From DATEHG01 sp035279705 (GTDB lineage: Bacteria > Gemmatimonadota > Gemmatimonadetes > Gemmatimonadales > GWC2-71-9): DNA of 11,536 nt. Positions 1-6,509 of this stretch are shown here, one piece after another (positions within the stretch are counted from its first letter, which is position 1; every line of letters starts with the position of its first letter). Location: assembly GCA_035279705.1 (NCBI GenBank), contig DATEHG010000017.1:1-11536 (forward strand), in the 5' to 3' direction. The notes under the pieces were generated by a model, which did not search any database, had not been told where the DNA came from, and was given only the letters and a program-made list of their open reading frames with translations. A program made the position numbers and the translations under genes.

Positions 1-408
1 GTCATGCCCCACCAGCAGAACGTCCTCGGCGATCTGTTCGGCGGCGAATTGATGGCGCTGGTGGACCAGGCGGCGGCGATCGCGGCGATCCGCCACGCCG
101 GCGGGCCGGCGGTCACGGCGAGCATCGATCGGGTCGACTTCCGCGAGCGGATTCCGGTGGGAGCGCTGGTCACCTGCCACGCGACGGTCGACTTCGTCGG
201 CAACAGCTCGATGGACATCACGGTCGAGGTCTACGCCGAGCACATTCCCACGGGCAACCGTCGGCACACCCACACGGCGCACGTCGTGTTCGTCGCCATC
301 GATGACAAGGGGAAGCCCAGCCGGGTGCCCAGGCTGGTCGCCGAGACCGACGAGGAGCGGGCGCGCTACGAGAAGGCCAGGCTCCACCGCGAGTCGCTCA
401 AGCGCTGA
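1..408 (+). CDS. Acyl-CoA thioesterase, hotdog fold (5' partial)
   Basis: This is the C-terminal majority of a YciA/BFIT-type acyl-CoA thioesterase, which hydrolyses acyl-CoA to free fatty acid and CoA in the cytoplasm. The frame is open at base 1 and reads V-M-P-H-Q-Q-N-V-L-G-D-L-F-G-G. In this family that motif (PxHxNxxGxxFGG) lies a few residues inside the protein, so the ATG at 4 is an internal Met and the true start is upstream of the window. The helix after it (ELMALVDQAAAIAA) carries the expected acidic residue facing the active site (Asp of LVDQ). The strands that follow (ASIDRVDFRERIPVGALVTCHATV, then HTAHVVFVAID) match the hotdog sheet. A charged tail (ETDEERARYEKARLHRESLKR) is also usual for the family. 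The stop codon shares one base with the next start, so the two genes are probably co-transcribed. The family call is firm; the substrate is unknown. Confidence 0.85.
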   Translation, partial: VMPHQQNVLGDLFGGELMALVDQAAAIAAIRHAGGPAVTASIDRVDFRERIPVGALVTCHATVDFVGNSSMDITVEVYAEHIPTGNRRHTHTAHVVFVAIDDKGKPSRVPRLVAETDEERARYEKARLHRESLKR

Positions 409-1244
409 TGGCAGCCAAGGCGGTGACCCTGGTCGTGGGCGGAGGCGGCGTCAAATCCGCCGCCGGACTGGGTGCTGCGCGGGCGCTCGCGCAGGCGGGA
501 CTCCCGCCGACGCGGTACGTGGGCACCTCGATGGGCGCGGTGATGGCGGCGCTGCTCGCCGCCGGGCTCGCGCCGAAGGAGGCGGAGGACCGGGTTGCCG
601 GGGTGGCCGGCAAGGATGTGGGCCGCCCGGTGCCGCTCAACCTGCTGCGCGGGATCTGGGCGCCGGCGCTGCTCGATCCCGTTCCGCTGCGGGCGCTGAT
701 CGGCCGGCTCATTCCGGTGACCCGTTTCAGCGAACTGCCCCATCCGCTCACCGTGACCACAACCGATGTGGACACCGGCGCGCTGGTGCTCTTCGGCGAT
801 GGCGGCCAGGATGTGCCGCTGGCGGATGCGCTTGCCGCCAGCTGCGCGCTGCCGGTCTACTTTCCCCCCGTGACGCTCGCCGGCCACCGCTGTGCCGACG
901 GGGGGCTGCGATCGGTGCTGCCGCTCGAGGTGGCCAGCCGCTGGCCGGCGGAGCGGGTGGTGGCGGTGGATCCCGGCAGCGGCTTCGATGAGCAGCCGGC
1001 CGAGGGAGCCCGGGGCCCGGCGCTGCTCGCGGCGCACGACTCCGCCACCGGCATCCTGATGGCCGAGCAGACGCGTCAGGCGCTGGCGCTCTGGCGGCTC
1101 GATCCGGGGCGTCCTCCGCTGACCTACATCCGGCCGCCGGTGCGCCGCGGCGCTACGTTCAAGGCCGAGCAGTTCCGCCACTACGCGGAGGCAGGGTACC
1201 AGGCCGCCTGCAGCGCGCTGGCCTTGACCCCGTCCCCCGCTTGA
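408..1244 (+). CDS. Patatin-like phospholipase (RssA/YchK type)
   Basis: Predicted serine lipid acyl hydrolase of the bacterial patatin family, 278 aa. The oxyanion loop GGGGVK is at residues 11-16. The nucleophile elbow G-T-S-M-G has Ser41 as catalytic serine, and the D-G-G motif has Asp164 as dyad partner (CADGGLRS). The order and spacing of these three motifs are those of active patatins. No signal peptide or membrane segment is seen, so it probably acts in the cytoplasm. The ATG overlaps the thioesterase stop (TGATG), which argues for translational coupling and this start. A thioesterase next to a phospholipase suggests fatty-acid or acyl-CoA turnover, but that link is inferred from position. 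The C-terminal third (about residues 200-278) is less recognisable. Confidence 0.88.
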   Translation: MAAKAVTLVVGGGGVKSAAGLGAARALAQAGLPPTRYVGTSMGAVMAALLAAGLAPKEAEDRVAGVAGKDVGRPVPLNLLRGIWAPALLDPVPLRALIGRLIPVTRFSELPHPLTVTTTDVDTGALVLFGDGGQDVPLADALAASCALPVYFPPVTLAGHRCADGGLRSVLPLEVASRWPAERVVAVDPGSGFDEQPAEGARGPALLAAHDSATGILMAEQTRQALALWRLDPGRPPLTYIRPPVRRGATFKAEQFRHYAEAGYQAACSALALTPSPA

Positions 1245-1278
1245 GCAGATTTGCGAGAACAATTCACCTGGAATTCCG

Positions 1279-1689
1279 ATGAAAGCTTCCGAAGCGATGG
1301 TGGGGAATCCGTTCGTCGCCGTGGCCGGCGCTGCCGCGAGCGAAGTGGCCATCATGTTCCGGAATCGCAATATCTCCGTGGTGCCGGTGGTCGACGACCA
1401 CCGGGTCCGCAAGTTCCTCGGCGTGCTCTCCGATCGCGATCTCGTCACCCGTTGCATCGCCGCCGGTCGGGACGTGCAGAGCACCCGCGCCGACGAGCTG
1501 ATGCGCACCGACGCCTGCGTGGTGGGCCCCGACCAGGAGCTCAACGGCTTCGAGCTGCACATGGACCTCGACGCCACCGAGTCCCACCTCCGGCCCACAA
1601 TCACCGTGGTCGACAAGGAGCATCGGGTGATTGGTTTCATCAGTCACCCCGAGCTCGTGGCCGGCCTCAAGATCATCTCCGTTGGCTGA
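1279..1689 (+). CDS. Tandem CBS-domain protein
   Basis: A 136-aa stand-alone CBS-pair (Bateman module) protein. The first repeat covers roughly residues 1-60 (KASEAMVGNPFVAV...ISVVPVVDDH...FLGVLSDRDLVTR). The second covers about 70-134 (ADELMRTDACVVGPDQEL...TITVVDKEHRVIGFISHPEL). Each ends in the typical hydrophobic strand plus acidic-helix element. Such modules bind adenosine nucleotides or related ligands and usually act as sensors; no effector domain is attached and the ligand cannot be read from sequence. It starts 34 bp after the patatin gene and its stop overlaps the start of the DUF2203 gene, so it sits inside a co-directional operon. The second repeat looks degenerate in its middle (ELNGFELHMDLDATESHLRP in place of a simple helix). 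Confidence 0.85.
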   Translation: MKASEAMVGNPFVAVAGAAASEVAIMFRNRNISVVPVVDDHRVRKFLGVLSDRDLVTRCIAAGRDVQSTRADELMRTDACVVGPDQELNGFELHMDLDATESHLRPTITVVDKEHRVIGFISHPELVAGLKIISVG

Positions 1690-2113
1690 AGTCCGGCTGT
1701 TTACCGTGGCAGAGGCCGAAGCGGCCCTGCCATTGGTACGCCGCATCCTCGCCGATCTTGCGGTGGAATACCCTCTCTGGCGCTCGGCGGTCTCGGATTA
1801 CGAACTCCTGGCTGCCGCCAGTCGCGGTGACTGGGGCGAGACGCCCGAGCAGCTCGCCGCCCGCGAGCAGGTCACCGTCCGCGCCGAGCGGATCAACGGC
1901 TGGATGGAGGAGCTGGAGCAGATCGGCTGCGTACTCAAGGGCTTCGAACCGCCGCTGGTCGACTTCTACAGCCTCTCGCAGGACCGCCTGATCTTCCTCT
2001 GCTGGCAGCCCGAGGACATCCACATCACCCACTGGCACGAGGTCGACGCCGGGTTTGCGGGCCGGCAGCCGCTGGCGCCGGAGTCGATTCGGCACGCTGG
2101 TCGGGAAACGTGA
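1682..2113 (+). CDS. DUF2203 family protein
   Basis: A 143-aa protein of unknown function in the DUF2203 family. It is recognised by the N-terminal pattern RLFTVAEAEAALPLVRRIL and the C-terminal pattern PPLVDFYSLSQDRLIFLCWQPEDIHITHWHEVDAGFAGRQP, where the W/H-rich end (CW, HWHE) is the family hallmark. I choose the TTG at 1682, which overlaps the end of the CBS gene by 8 bases. It keeps the conserved RLFT start, which the next in-frame start (GTG 1706) would delete. An upstream ATG at 1631 lies inside the CBS gene and is unlikely. The middle is helical and charged. The stop codon TGA (2111-2113) falls in the first unit of a GTGAAC-type heptad array, so the last residues (RET) may be shaped by the repeat. 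No enzymatic role is known. Confidence 0.8.
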   Translation: MAEVRLFTVAEAEAALPLVRRILADLAVEYPLWRSAVSDYELLAAASRGDWGETPEQLAAREQVTVRAERINGWMEELEQIGCVLKGFEPPLVDFYSLSQDRLIFLCWQPEDIHITHWHEVDAGFAGRQPLAPESIRHAGRET

Positions 2114-2136
2114 ACAGTGAAAAGTGAACGGTAGTT
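2109..2136 (+). repeat. Degenerate GTGAAC heptad array
   Basis: Four 7-bp units in phase (for example CGTGAAC, AGTGAAA, AGTGAAC, GGTAGTT). The first contains the DUF2203 stop codon. The unit is the same as in the array at 6415-6449. No inverted partner is visible close by, so it may be a solo arm or remnant. Confidence 0.7.
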
Positions 2137-2147
2137 CGCCTGCTCTT

Positions 2148-2185
2148 GGCTTATGGCTTATGGCTTAAGGCTTAGGGCTTAAGGC
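2148..2185 (+). repeat. GGCTTAN heptad array
   Basis: Five tandem heptads of the form GGCTTAT, GGCTTAA or GGCTTAG, followed by GGC. The array fills the spacer upstream of the small membrane-protein gene, ending 12 bp before its ATG. The same heptad, in both orientations, forms the array at 3894-3968. Confidence 0.85.
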
Positions 2186-2197
2186 CTCCTCCCTCCC

Positions 2198-2653
2198 ATG
2201 TCCCTCTGGCTCTTCCTCCACTTCGCCGGTTTCCTGCTCTGGCTGGGCGGCGGCGCCGCGTCGATGGTCGCCGGTCTCACCGTGAAGGGTGAGGGCGTCG
2301 CCGCGCTGGTGACGGCGGCCCGGATCCAGGCCGCGATCCAGCGGCGGATCGTCGCGCCGGGCGCCGGACTGGTGATCGTCTCGGGGCTGTTTCTCACCAT
2401 GAAGACCTTCGGCATGGGCAACGTGGCCCCGTCGGGCTGGCTCATGGTCATGCAGGTGGCGGGATTGCTGGGCGCCGGGCTGACGCTGTTCGTGGGATTG
2501 CCGACCACTACTCGACTGGCCCGCCTGTCACCGGAAGGCCAGACCGGCCCCCTCTTCCAAGTCCTCCGCAGGCGGGTGGCCATCGTCGGAAGCGCCGCCG
2601 GCGCTCTCGGTTGGCTCGCTTTGCTCGCCGGCGCCATGTTGCGCGGCGGCTGA
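2198..2653 (+). CDS. Small integral membrane protein (DUF2269/CopD-like, unassigned)
   Basis: A 151-aa, four-helix membrane protein. Hydrophobic segments lie at about residues 3-27 (LWLFLHFAGFLLWLGGGAASMVAGL), 50-68 (VAPGAGLVIVSGLFLTMKT), 80-103 (SGWLMVMQVAGLLGAGLTLFVGLP) and 126-147 (VAIVGSAAGALGWLALLAGAM). The first helix, with a histidine followed by WLGG (LHFAGFLLWLGG), resembles DUF2269 and CopD-like membrane proteins, where such a His can coordinate haem or metal. That resemblance is weak and no function should be assigned. The start ATG lies just after the GGCTTAN array, with no good Shine-Dalgarno. The TGA stop overlaps by two bases the outer end of the inverted repeat of the first four-helix-bundle element. 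Confidence 0.72.
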   Translation: MSLWLFLHFAGFLLWLGGGAASMVAGLTVKGEGVAALVTAARIQAAIQRRIVAPGAGLVIVSGLFLTMKTFGMGNVAPSGWLMVMQVAGLLGAGLTLFVGLPTTTRLARLSPEGQTGPLFQVLRRRVAIVGSAAGALGWLALLAGAMLRGG

Positions 2654-2693
2654 ACTGCGGAGATAGAAGATGGGAGATAGGAGATAGGAAACG
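2652..2693 (+). repeat. Left inverted arm of element 1 (GGAGATA heptads)
   Basis: GAACTGC, then 7-bp units GGAGATA, GAAGATG, GGAGATA (twice) and a terminal degenerate unit GGAAACG. The inner unit of type GGAAANG or GGGAAAA recurs at the inner end of the left arrays of the other elements. It pairs with 3185-3226. Confidence 0.9.
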
Positions 2694-2766
2694 CCTGCAT
2701 TCTTCTGCTTCGCAGCCGTCAGAATCCGGTGATGGTGCTCTCCTGTCCGGTCGTAGCTTCCTCGCC

Positions 2767-3126
2767 ATGGCGAATCACAAGACACTCAAAGCCTGGGTCG
2801 AGGCGAAGTCGGTCTCGCGAGGGGTTCTGCGAGCATCCCGCCACCATTGGAAGCCGTGGGCCCAGGCGGCGTTTGCCCAGCTCCAGAGGGCCTCGCTCTC
2901 CGTCCAGCTCAACATTGCCGAAGGGTGGACATTCGGACGATCGGCGACCCGGAAACGTCACCTCGAGATTGCCTACGGTTCGGCCATGGAGACGGCCGAT
3001 CTGATCGAACTGATGGCCGAAGAGAAGATTCTAGAGGGGAAGGTCGCAGGATACCTGAAGATCCATTCGGCTAACTCGATCAGGCTGCTGGTGGGGCTGC
3101 TCAAGCAGGTGCGGCCGGTAAGTTGA
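2767..3126 (+). CDS. Four-helix-bundle protein, S23/IVP-like (copy 1)
   Basis: A 119-aa protein of the family known as four-helix-bundle, S23 or 23S-rRNA intervening-sequence protein (TIGR02436-like; related to Avd of diversity-generating retroelements). The family signature is clear: QLQRASLSVQLNIAEG at about residues 38-53, IAYGSAMET at about 68-76, and a last helix SIRLLVGLL. These proteins form basic pentamers thought to bind nucleic acid; no catalytic residues are known. I choose ATG 2767 because MANHKTLKAWVEAK matches the N-termini of the two other copies. The frame is open upstream to 2611, but that stretch reads through the repeat array. The gene is alone in its element and convergent with mutY. 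The codons of the conserved block differ from the other copies at many synonymous sites while the protein is kept, which implies selection for the protein. Confidence 0.88.
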   Translation: MANHKTLKAWVEAKSVSRGVLRASRHHWKPWAQAAFAQLQRASLSVQLNIAEGWTFGRSATRKRHLEIAYGSAMETADLIELMAEEKILEGKVAGYLKIHSANSIRLLVGLLKQVRPVS

Positions 3127-3149
3127 AGGCGTGGCCCCTGAATGGCGCT

Positions 3150-3866
3150 TTACTTACTTCGGCGTTTCGAACCCGAGGGACCGGCTTTTCCCATCTCCTT
3201 TCTCCTATCTTCTATCTCCGCAGTTCTGCAAACGGCAGCCACGGGACAAACCTTGCAGTGCGCTACGCGCGCGGTACAGACGATCGCTCCCAATTCCATA
3301 ATGGCTTGGTTAAAAGCCCAGGCGGTTTTGCCTCGGCTCGGCACGAGCTTGGCCGCGGTCGCCCAGATCGTCTTGTCGTTGGGATTCTTGGGCCGGCGCG
3401 GATGGAAAGCCCGCCGGATGACCCGCGCGATGTTGGTATCCACGGTCGGCACCGGCCGCTCGTAGGCGAAGCTCGCCACCGCGCCCGCGGTGTAGCGCCC
3501 GACGCCGGGAAGCTCCACCAGCACCGCTGGATCCGACGGCACCTCGCCGCCATGATCGGCCACCACGGCCTGCGCCAGCCGGTGCAGGTTGGCCGCGCGA
3601 CGGTAATAGCCCAGCCCTTCCCAGCTTTCCCGCACCTGGGCCGGCCCGGCCGACGCCAAAGCCTCGATCGTGGGATACTCCGCCAGGAACCGGCCGTAGA
3701 ACAGCTCCACCCGGGACACCTGGGTCTGCTGCAGCATGAATTCGCTGACGAGCACCCGGTACGGATCGCGTGTCCGCCGCCACGGGAGGTCTCTCCCCTG
3801 CCGCCGAAACCAGCGAATAAGCCGACGGCGGAAGGCGGTTATCTGAGGGGTGGACTTAAGCGGCAT
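3150..3866 (-). CDS. mutY: A/G-specific adenine DNA glycosylase, C-terminally short
   Basis: Base-excision glycosylase that removes adenine opposite 8-oxoguanine. The catalytic core is complete. LPWRRTRDPYRVLVSEFMLQQTQV carries the catalytic Glu (SEFML). The helix-hairpin-helix LPGVGRYTAGAVASFA is followed by VDTN with the catalytic Asp. The [4Fe-4S] cysteines C-x6-C-x2-C-x5-C are all present near the end. The usual MutY C-terminal (NUDIX-like) domain that recognises 8-oxoG is absent: immediately after the fourth Cys the frame enters the right inverted repeat of element 1. The last 24 residues (from RTAEIEDRRKEMG) are repeat-encoded and end at a TAA inside the element. I prefer the ATG at 3866 (MPLKST, 238 aa). 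In-frame ATGs at 3887 and 3908 add residues partly encoded by the heptad array upstream. Activity is likely, but with weaker lesion specificity. Confidence 0.87.
   Translation of the reverse strand: MPLKSTPQITAFRRRLIRWFRRQGRDLPWRRTRDPYRVLVSEFMLQQTQVSRVELFYGRFLAEYPTIEALASAGPAQVRESWEGLGYYRRAANLHRLAQAVVADHGGEVPSDPAVLVELPGVGRYTAGAVASFAYERPVPTVDTNIARVIRRAFHPRRPKNPNDKTIWATAAKLVPSRGKTAWAFNQAIMELGAIVCTARVAHCKVCPVAAVCRTAEIEDRRKEMGKAGPSGSKRRSK
3185..3226 (-). repeat. Right inverted arm of element 1
   Basis: Reverse complement of 2652-2693 with 4 mismatches. Read on the minus strand it gives GAACTGC, then GGAGATA, GAAGATA, GGAGAAA, GGAGATG and GGAAAAG units. It encodes part of the C-terminal extension of MutY. 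Confidence 0.9.
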
Positions 3867-3893
3867 AGGGGGGCAAGATAGAGCCATGAGTTG

Positions 3894-3968
3894 CAAGCCA
3901 TAAGCCATCAGCCATAAGCCGTAAGCTTAGGGCCGATTGCTTAGGGCTTATGGCTTAAGGCTTAAGGC
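3894..3968. repeat. Palindromic heptad array in the mutY/mlaE divergent spacer
   Basis: Periodic in 7 bp throughout. The left half has units such as TAAGCCA and TAAGCCG; the right half has TTAGGGC, TTATGGC and TTAAGGC, its reverse complement, around a central CGATTGC unit. The whole can fold back on itself. Here the order (C-rich then G-rich on the + strand) is opposite to that in the four-helix-bundle elements. The two divergent genes must take their promoters from this 120-bp spacer, but I see no convincing -35/-10 pair. Confidence 0.85.
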
Positions 3969-3986
3969 TCTCACCCCCAGGACTCC

Positions 3987-4775
3987 TTGGCCGCATCGAC
4001 GCTCGACCCCCGAAGGCCCATCGGCTACTTCGTGCTCAACGGACTGGCCCATGTCGGCCGTTTGAGCCTGCTCGTCGTCGAGATGGCCCGCGGCCTGACG
4101 GAATACCGGGTCTGGTTCCCCCGATTCCTGGACGAAGCGTGGAACGTCGGGATCGGCAGCCTCTTCATCGTGCTCCTCGTCTCCGGCTTTGCCGGCGGCG
4201 TCATGGCCTTCCAGACCGGCTACCAGTTCCAGGCCTCACTCCCCAAATACATCGTCGGCTCGCTGGTGACCGAGGGCATCGTGCTCGAGCTCGGTGCGGT
4301 GCTCACCGCGCTGGTTCTTGCGGGCCGGATCGGCGCCCGGTACGCGGCCGAGCTGGGCACGATGAGGGTTACCGAGCAGATCGACGCCCTGGAAAGCCTG
4401 GGCCGCTCGCCCTCCTCGCATCTCATCGTGCCGCGGGTGCTGGCCGGCCTGCTCATGATCCCGACACTCACGGTCTTCGCCAATGTCACCGGCATCCTGG
4501 TCGGCTGGTATTCGGTCAAGCTGGTGCTCCCGGTGAGCGACGCCGACTTCATCCGCGGAGCCCGGGTGTTCTGGCACCCGTTCGACGCCTACTACTCCAT
4601 CATCAAGTCGTTCTTCTTCGCGGGGGCCATCACCCTGATCCCCTGTTACGTCGGCTTCAACACCAAGGGCGGCGCCGAGGGGGTGGGCAAGGCCACCACC
4701 ACGGCAGTGGTGAGCAGCTCGGTCGTCATCCTGCTGCTTGACACCGTCCTCGCCAAGATCCTGCTTCACCAATGA
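3987..4775 (+). CDS. mlaE: ABC transporter permease, MlaE/YrbE family
   Basis: Inner-membrane permease of an MCE-type lipid transporter (phospholipid traffic between inner and outer membrane). Length is 262 aa, close to the usual 260. The family core is clear: GFAGGVMAFQTGYQF, VTEGIVLELGAVLTALVLAGRIGARYAAELGTMRVTEQIDALESLG (the E-x-G-x-M-x-V-T-E-Q-I-D-A-L motif), then IPTLTVFANVTGILVGWY and the C-terminal GxxxVGKATTTAVVSSSVVIL segment. Hydrophobic stretches are consistent with five to six membrane helices. The start is TTG 3987, since no ATG occurs before the conserved first helix and AGGA precedes it by 5 bases. It is the first gene of mlaE-mlaF-mlaD and overlaps mlaF by 4 bases (ATGA). Confidence 0.92.
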   Translation: MAASTLDPRRPIGYFVLNGLAHVGRLSLLVVEMARGLTEYRVWFPRFLDEAWNVGIGSLFIVLLVSGFAGGVMAFQTGYQFQASLPKYIVGSLVTEGIVLELGAVLTALVLAGRIGARYAAELGTMRVTEQIDALESLGRSPSSHLIVPRVLAGLLMIPTLTVFANVTGILVGWYSVKLVLPVSDADFIRGARVFWHPFDAYYSIIKSFFFAGAITLIPCYVGFNTKGGAEGVGKATTTAVVSSSVVILLLDTVLAKILLHQ

Positions 4776-5524
4776 TCGAGGTCAACGACGTCTACAAGCG
4801 GTTCGGCGAGCAGGTGGTGCTCGCCGGCGCCAACTTTACCGTGCAGGACGGCGAGACCGTCGCCCTGCTCGGCCCCTCGGGCACCGGCAAGAGCGTCCTG
4901 CTCAAGCACATCATCGGCCTGATCAAGCCGGACAGCGGCACCATCATCGTCGACGGCAAGGACGTGAGCCACCTGTCGCGGAAAGACCTGGCCGAGCTGC
5001 GCACCAGCATCGGCTACGTCTTCCAGAATGGCGCCCTGTTCGACTCGGACAACGTGTTCGAGAATGTCCGGCTGGGGATCACCAACGAGGACCAGTTCCG
5101 CGACCTCGCCTACTGCCAGGAGCGGGTCGCGGAGTGCCTGAGGCTGGTCAACCTGCAACCGTTCGTGGCGGAAAAATTCCCGGCGGAATTGTCAGGCGGG
5201 ATGCGGAAGCGGGTGGGGATTTCGCGCGCCATCGCTGGGCGGCCCAAGTACCTGCTGTACGACGAGCCCACCAGCGGTCTCGACCCCGTGAACGCCGACG
5301 TGATCGACGGTCTGGTGGAACGGCTCTCCGATGAGCTCGGCGTCACCAGCGTGATGGTGACTCACGATGTGCGCGGCGCCTTCCGGGTGGCGGACCGGAT
5401 CGCGCTGCTGACGGAAGGCAAGATCGTGGCCCAGGGCACACCGGAAGAGTTCCGGGCGTCCACCGATCCCAAGGTCAAGGCGTTTCTCGAGCGGGACTTC
5501 GATACTTCCTCCTTCGCGGCCTGA
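4772..5524 (+). CDS. mlaF: ABC transporter ATP-binding protein, MlaF family
   Basis: Cytoplasmic ATPase that drives the MlaE permease. All motifs are intact: Walker A GPSGTGKS at residues 34-41, signature LSGGMRKRV from residue 140, Walker B LLYDEP with Asp164 and Glu165, D-loop SGLDP, and the switch histidine His198 (VTHD). The length of 250 aa and the M-R-K-R-V after the signature are typical of MlaF/Mkl proteins rather than general importers. ATG 4772 overlaps the mlaE stop by 4 bases, so translation is coupled. It is followed 3 bp later by the MCE gene, completing the minimal permease-ATPase-MCE unit. No STAS (mlaB) or periplasmic carrier (mlaC) gene lies in the window. Confidence 0.94.
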   Translation: MIEVNDVYKRFGEQVVLAGANFTVQDGETVALLGPSGTGKSVLLKHIIGLIKPDSGTIIVDGKDVSHLSRKDLAELRTSIGYVFQNGALFDSDNVFENVRLGITNEDQFRDLAYCQERVAECLRLVNLQPFVAEKFPAELSGGMRKRVGISRAIAGRPKYLLYDEPTSGLDPVNADVIDGLVERLSDELGVTSVMVTHDVRGAFRVADRIALLTEGKIVAQGTPEEFRASTDPKVKAFLERDFDTSSFAA

Positions 5525-5527
5525 CTC

Positions 5528-6415
5528 ATGGACCTGCACTACAAGCGGGAAGTCACCGTCGGCGGCCTGGTCATCCTGGGCCTCGCCGTCTTTGTCCTGG
5601 GCACGACCTGGCTGGGCGGAAAGTCCTTCAAGTCGGAGAAGCTCTACCAGGCGCGGTTCGACCGGATCGGCACCCTGCAGGAAGGGTCGGCGGTCAAGAT
5701 TTCGGGCTACACGATCGGCCGGATCCGGAAGGTGGAGCTCAAGGGCCTGGGTGAGGTCATGGTGTACTTCAGCGTGAGCGCCACCAAGGTCCGGCTCATG
5801 ACCGACGCGCACGCCCTCGACGAGGAGCCGGTGGCGTTCGGCGATGCATGGATGACCTTGAATCCCGGCAGTTCGACCGTAGCGCTGGCGGACGACGGCA
5901 TCATTCCCGGTACGCTCCCCGGCAACTTCCTGGACAAGGCCCAGAGCCTGAGCGATCAGGCCGACAGCGTCATGCTCGGAGTTCGGGCCATCGCCAACCA
6001 GAATACCGCCGACGAGTTGCACGCCACGCTCCGCTCTATGCAGCGGGCGCTGAACGCGATGGCTGAGCGGGTGCCTGGGACCACGGAGGAAGCCAACAAG
6101 ACCTTAGCCAGCCTGCGCCATATGACGGAGCAGCTGGACACTCTCCTCTCGAGCCCCGCACTCCGGCGCACGATCGACCGCCTGGACACCCTCACCGGCA
6201 ACCTGTCAGGGATGAGCGCCCAATTCACCACCACGGGCGGGCGCCTCGACACCCTGCTCAGCGGGATCCTGAAGGGACAGGGAACCCTGGGCAAAATGGC
6301 GACGGACAGCGGACTGTACTACGACGCTCGTTCCACCTCGGCGAGTCTGAGGGCGCTGTTGGACACGCTGGCGAAGCATCCGGGGAAGATTACGGTGCAG
6401 GTGAAGATGTTTTAG
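5528..6415 (+). CDS. mlaD: MCE-domain substrate-binding protein, MlaD family
   Basis: Membrane-anchored periplasmic lipid-binding subunit of the Mla transporter, 295 aa. A short basic N-terminus (MDLHYKREV) precedes one membrane helix at about residues 9-28 (VTVGGLVILGLAVFVLGTTW). The MCE domain spans about 38-118 (LYQARFDRIGTLQEGSAVKISGYTIGRIRKVEL...). The remainder, about 135-290, is a helical region rich in T/L/D heptads (DKAQSLSDQADSVML, TLASLRHMTEQLDTLL, LRRTIDRLDTLTGNLSGM) expected to form the coiled or tunnel-like extension of the MCE hexamer. It is longer than E. coli MlaD (183 aa) and more like the TTG2C or mycobacterial style. The TAG stop (6413-6415) donates its last base to the heptad array that opens element 2. 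Confidence 0.9.
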   Translation: MDLHYKREVTVGGLVILGLAVFVLGTTWLGGKSFKSEKLYQARFDRIGTLQEGSAVKISGYTIGRIRKVELKGLGEVMVYFSVSATKVRLMTDAHALDEEPVAFGDAWMTLNPGSSTVALADDGIIPGTLPGNFLDKAQSLSDQADSVMLGVRAIANQNTADELHATLRSMQRALNAMAERVPGTTEEANKTLASLRHMTEQLDTLLSSPALRRTIDRLDTLTGNLSGMSAQFTTTGGRLDTLLSGILKGQGTLGKMATDSGLYYDARSTSASLRALLDTLAKHPGKITVQVKMF

Positions 6416-6449
6416 GTGAAGGGTGAACAGTGAACGGTGAACGGGAAAA
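6415..6449 (+). repeat. Left GGTGAAC heptad array of element 2
   Basis: Five 7-bp units in phase: GGTGAAG, GGTGAAC (twice), AGTGAAC and the inner unit GGGAAAA. The first base is the G of the mlaD stop codon. Confidence 0.9.
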
Positions 6450-6509
6450 GCAACACCACTCGCCTTGAATTGATGACGTTTCCTGGTCTGCAGGCCGTAA
6501 ATTCGATGA

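Larger units (their letters stand above)
2652..3226 (+). mobile_element. Heptad-flanked four-helix-bundle element 1 (putative mobile unit)
   Basis: A 575-bp unit bounded by 42-bp inverted repeats, 2652-2693 and 3185-3226. Each is a GAACTGC unit plus five 7-bp units, and the two arms differ at only 4 of 42 positions. One gene, for a four-helix-bundle protein, lies between them. The symmetry (six units each side, same order from the outside in) shows the arms belong together. No target-site duplication is visible next to either end. Calling it mobile is inference, resting on related copies elsewhere in the window. Confidence 0.68.

Noticed and set aside
366..1640. Long minus-strand open frame opposite the patatin and CBS genes
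   Set aside because: It is antisense to two clear families and its translation is low-complexity R/G/A/H-rich, typical of a high-GC shadow frame.
2767..3126. Toxin-antitoxin pair
   Set aside because: Each four-helix-bundle gene stands alone in its unit with no small partner gene and no recognised toxin motif.
2652..3226. Target-site duplications flanking element 1
   Set aside because: The bases next to the two ends do not match; none could be seen for element 3 either.
3123..3881. Plus-strand open frame opposite mutY
   Set aside because: mutY on the minus strand has all catalytic and cluster residues; the plus-strand translation shows no family features.
3927..3968. TTAGGGC units resembling telomeric TTAGGG repeats
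   Set aside because: The period is 7, units vary (TTATGGC, TTAAGGC), and the array is an internal palindrome between two genes. It fits the local heptad arrays and not a telomere.
5192..6022. Minus-strand open frame opposite mlaF/mlaD
   Set aside because: It is a shadow of two strongly supported genes and its composition is biased.
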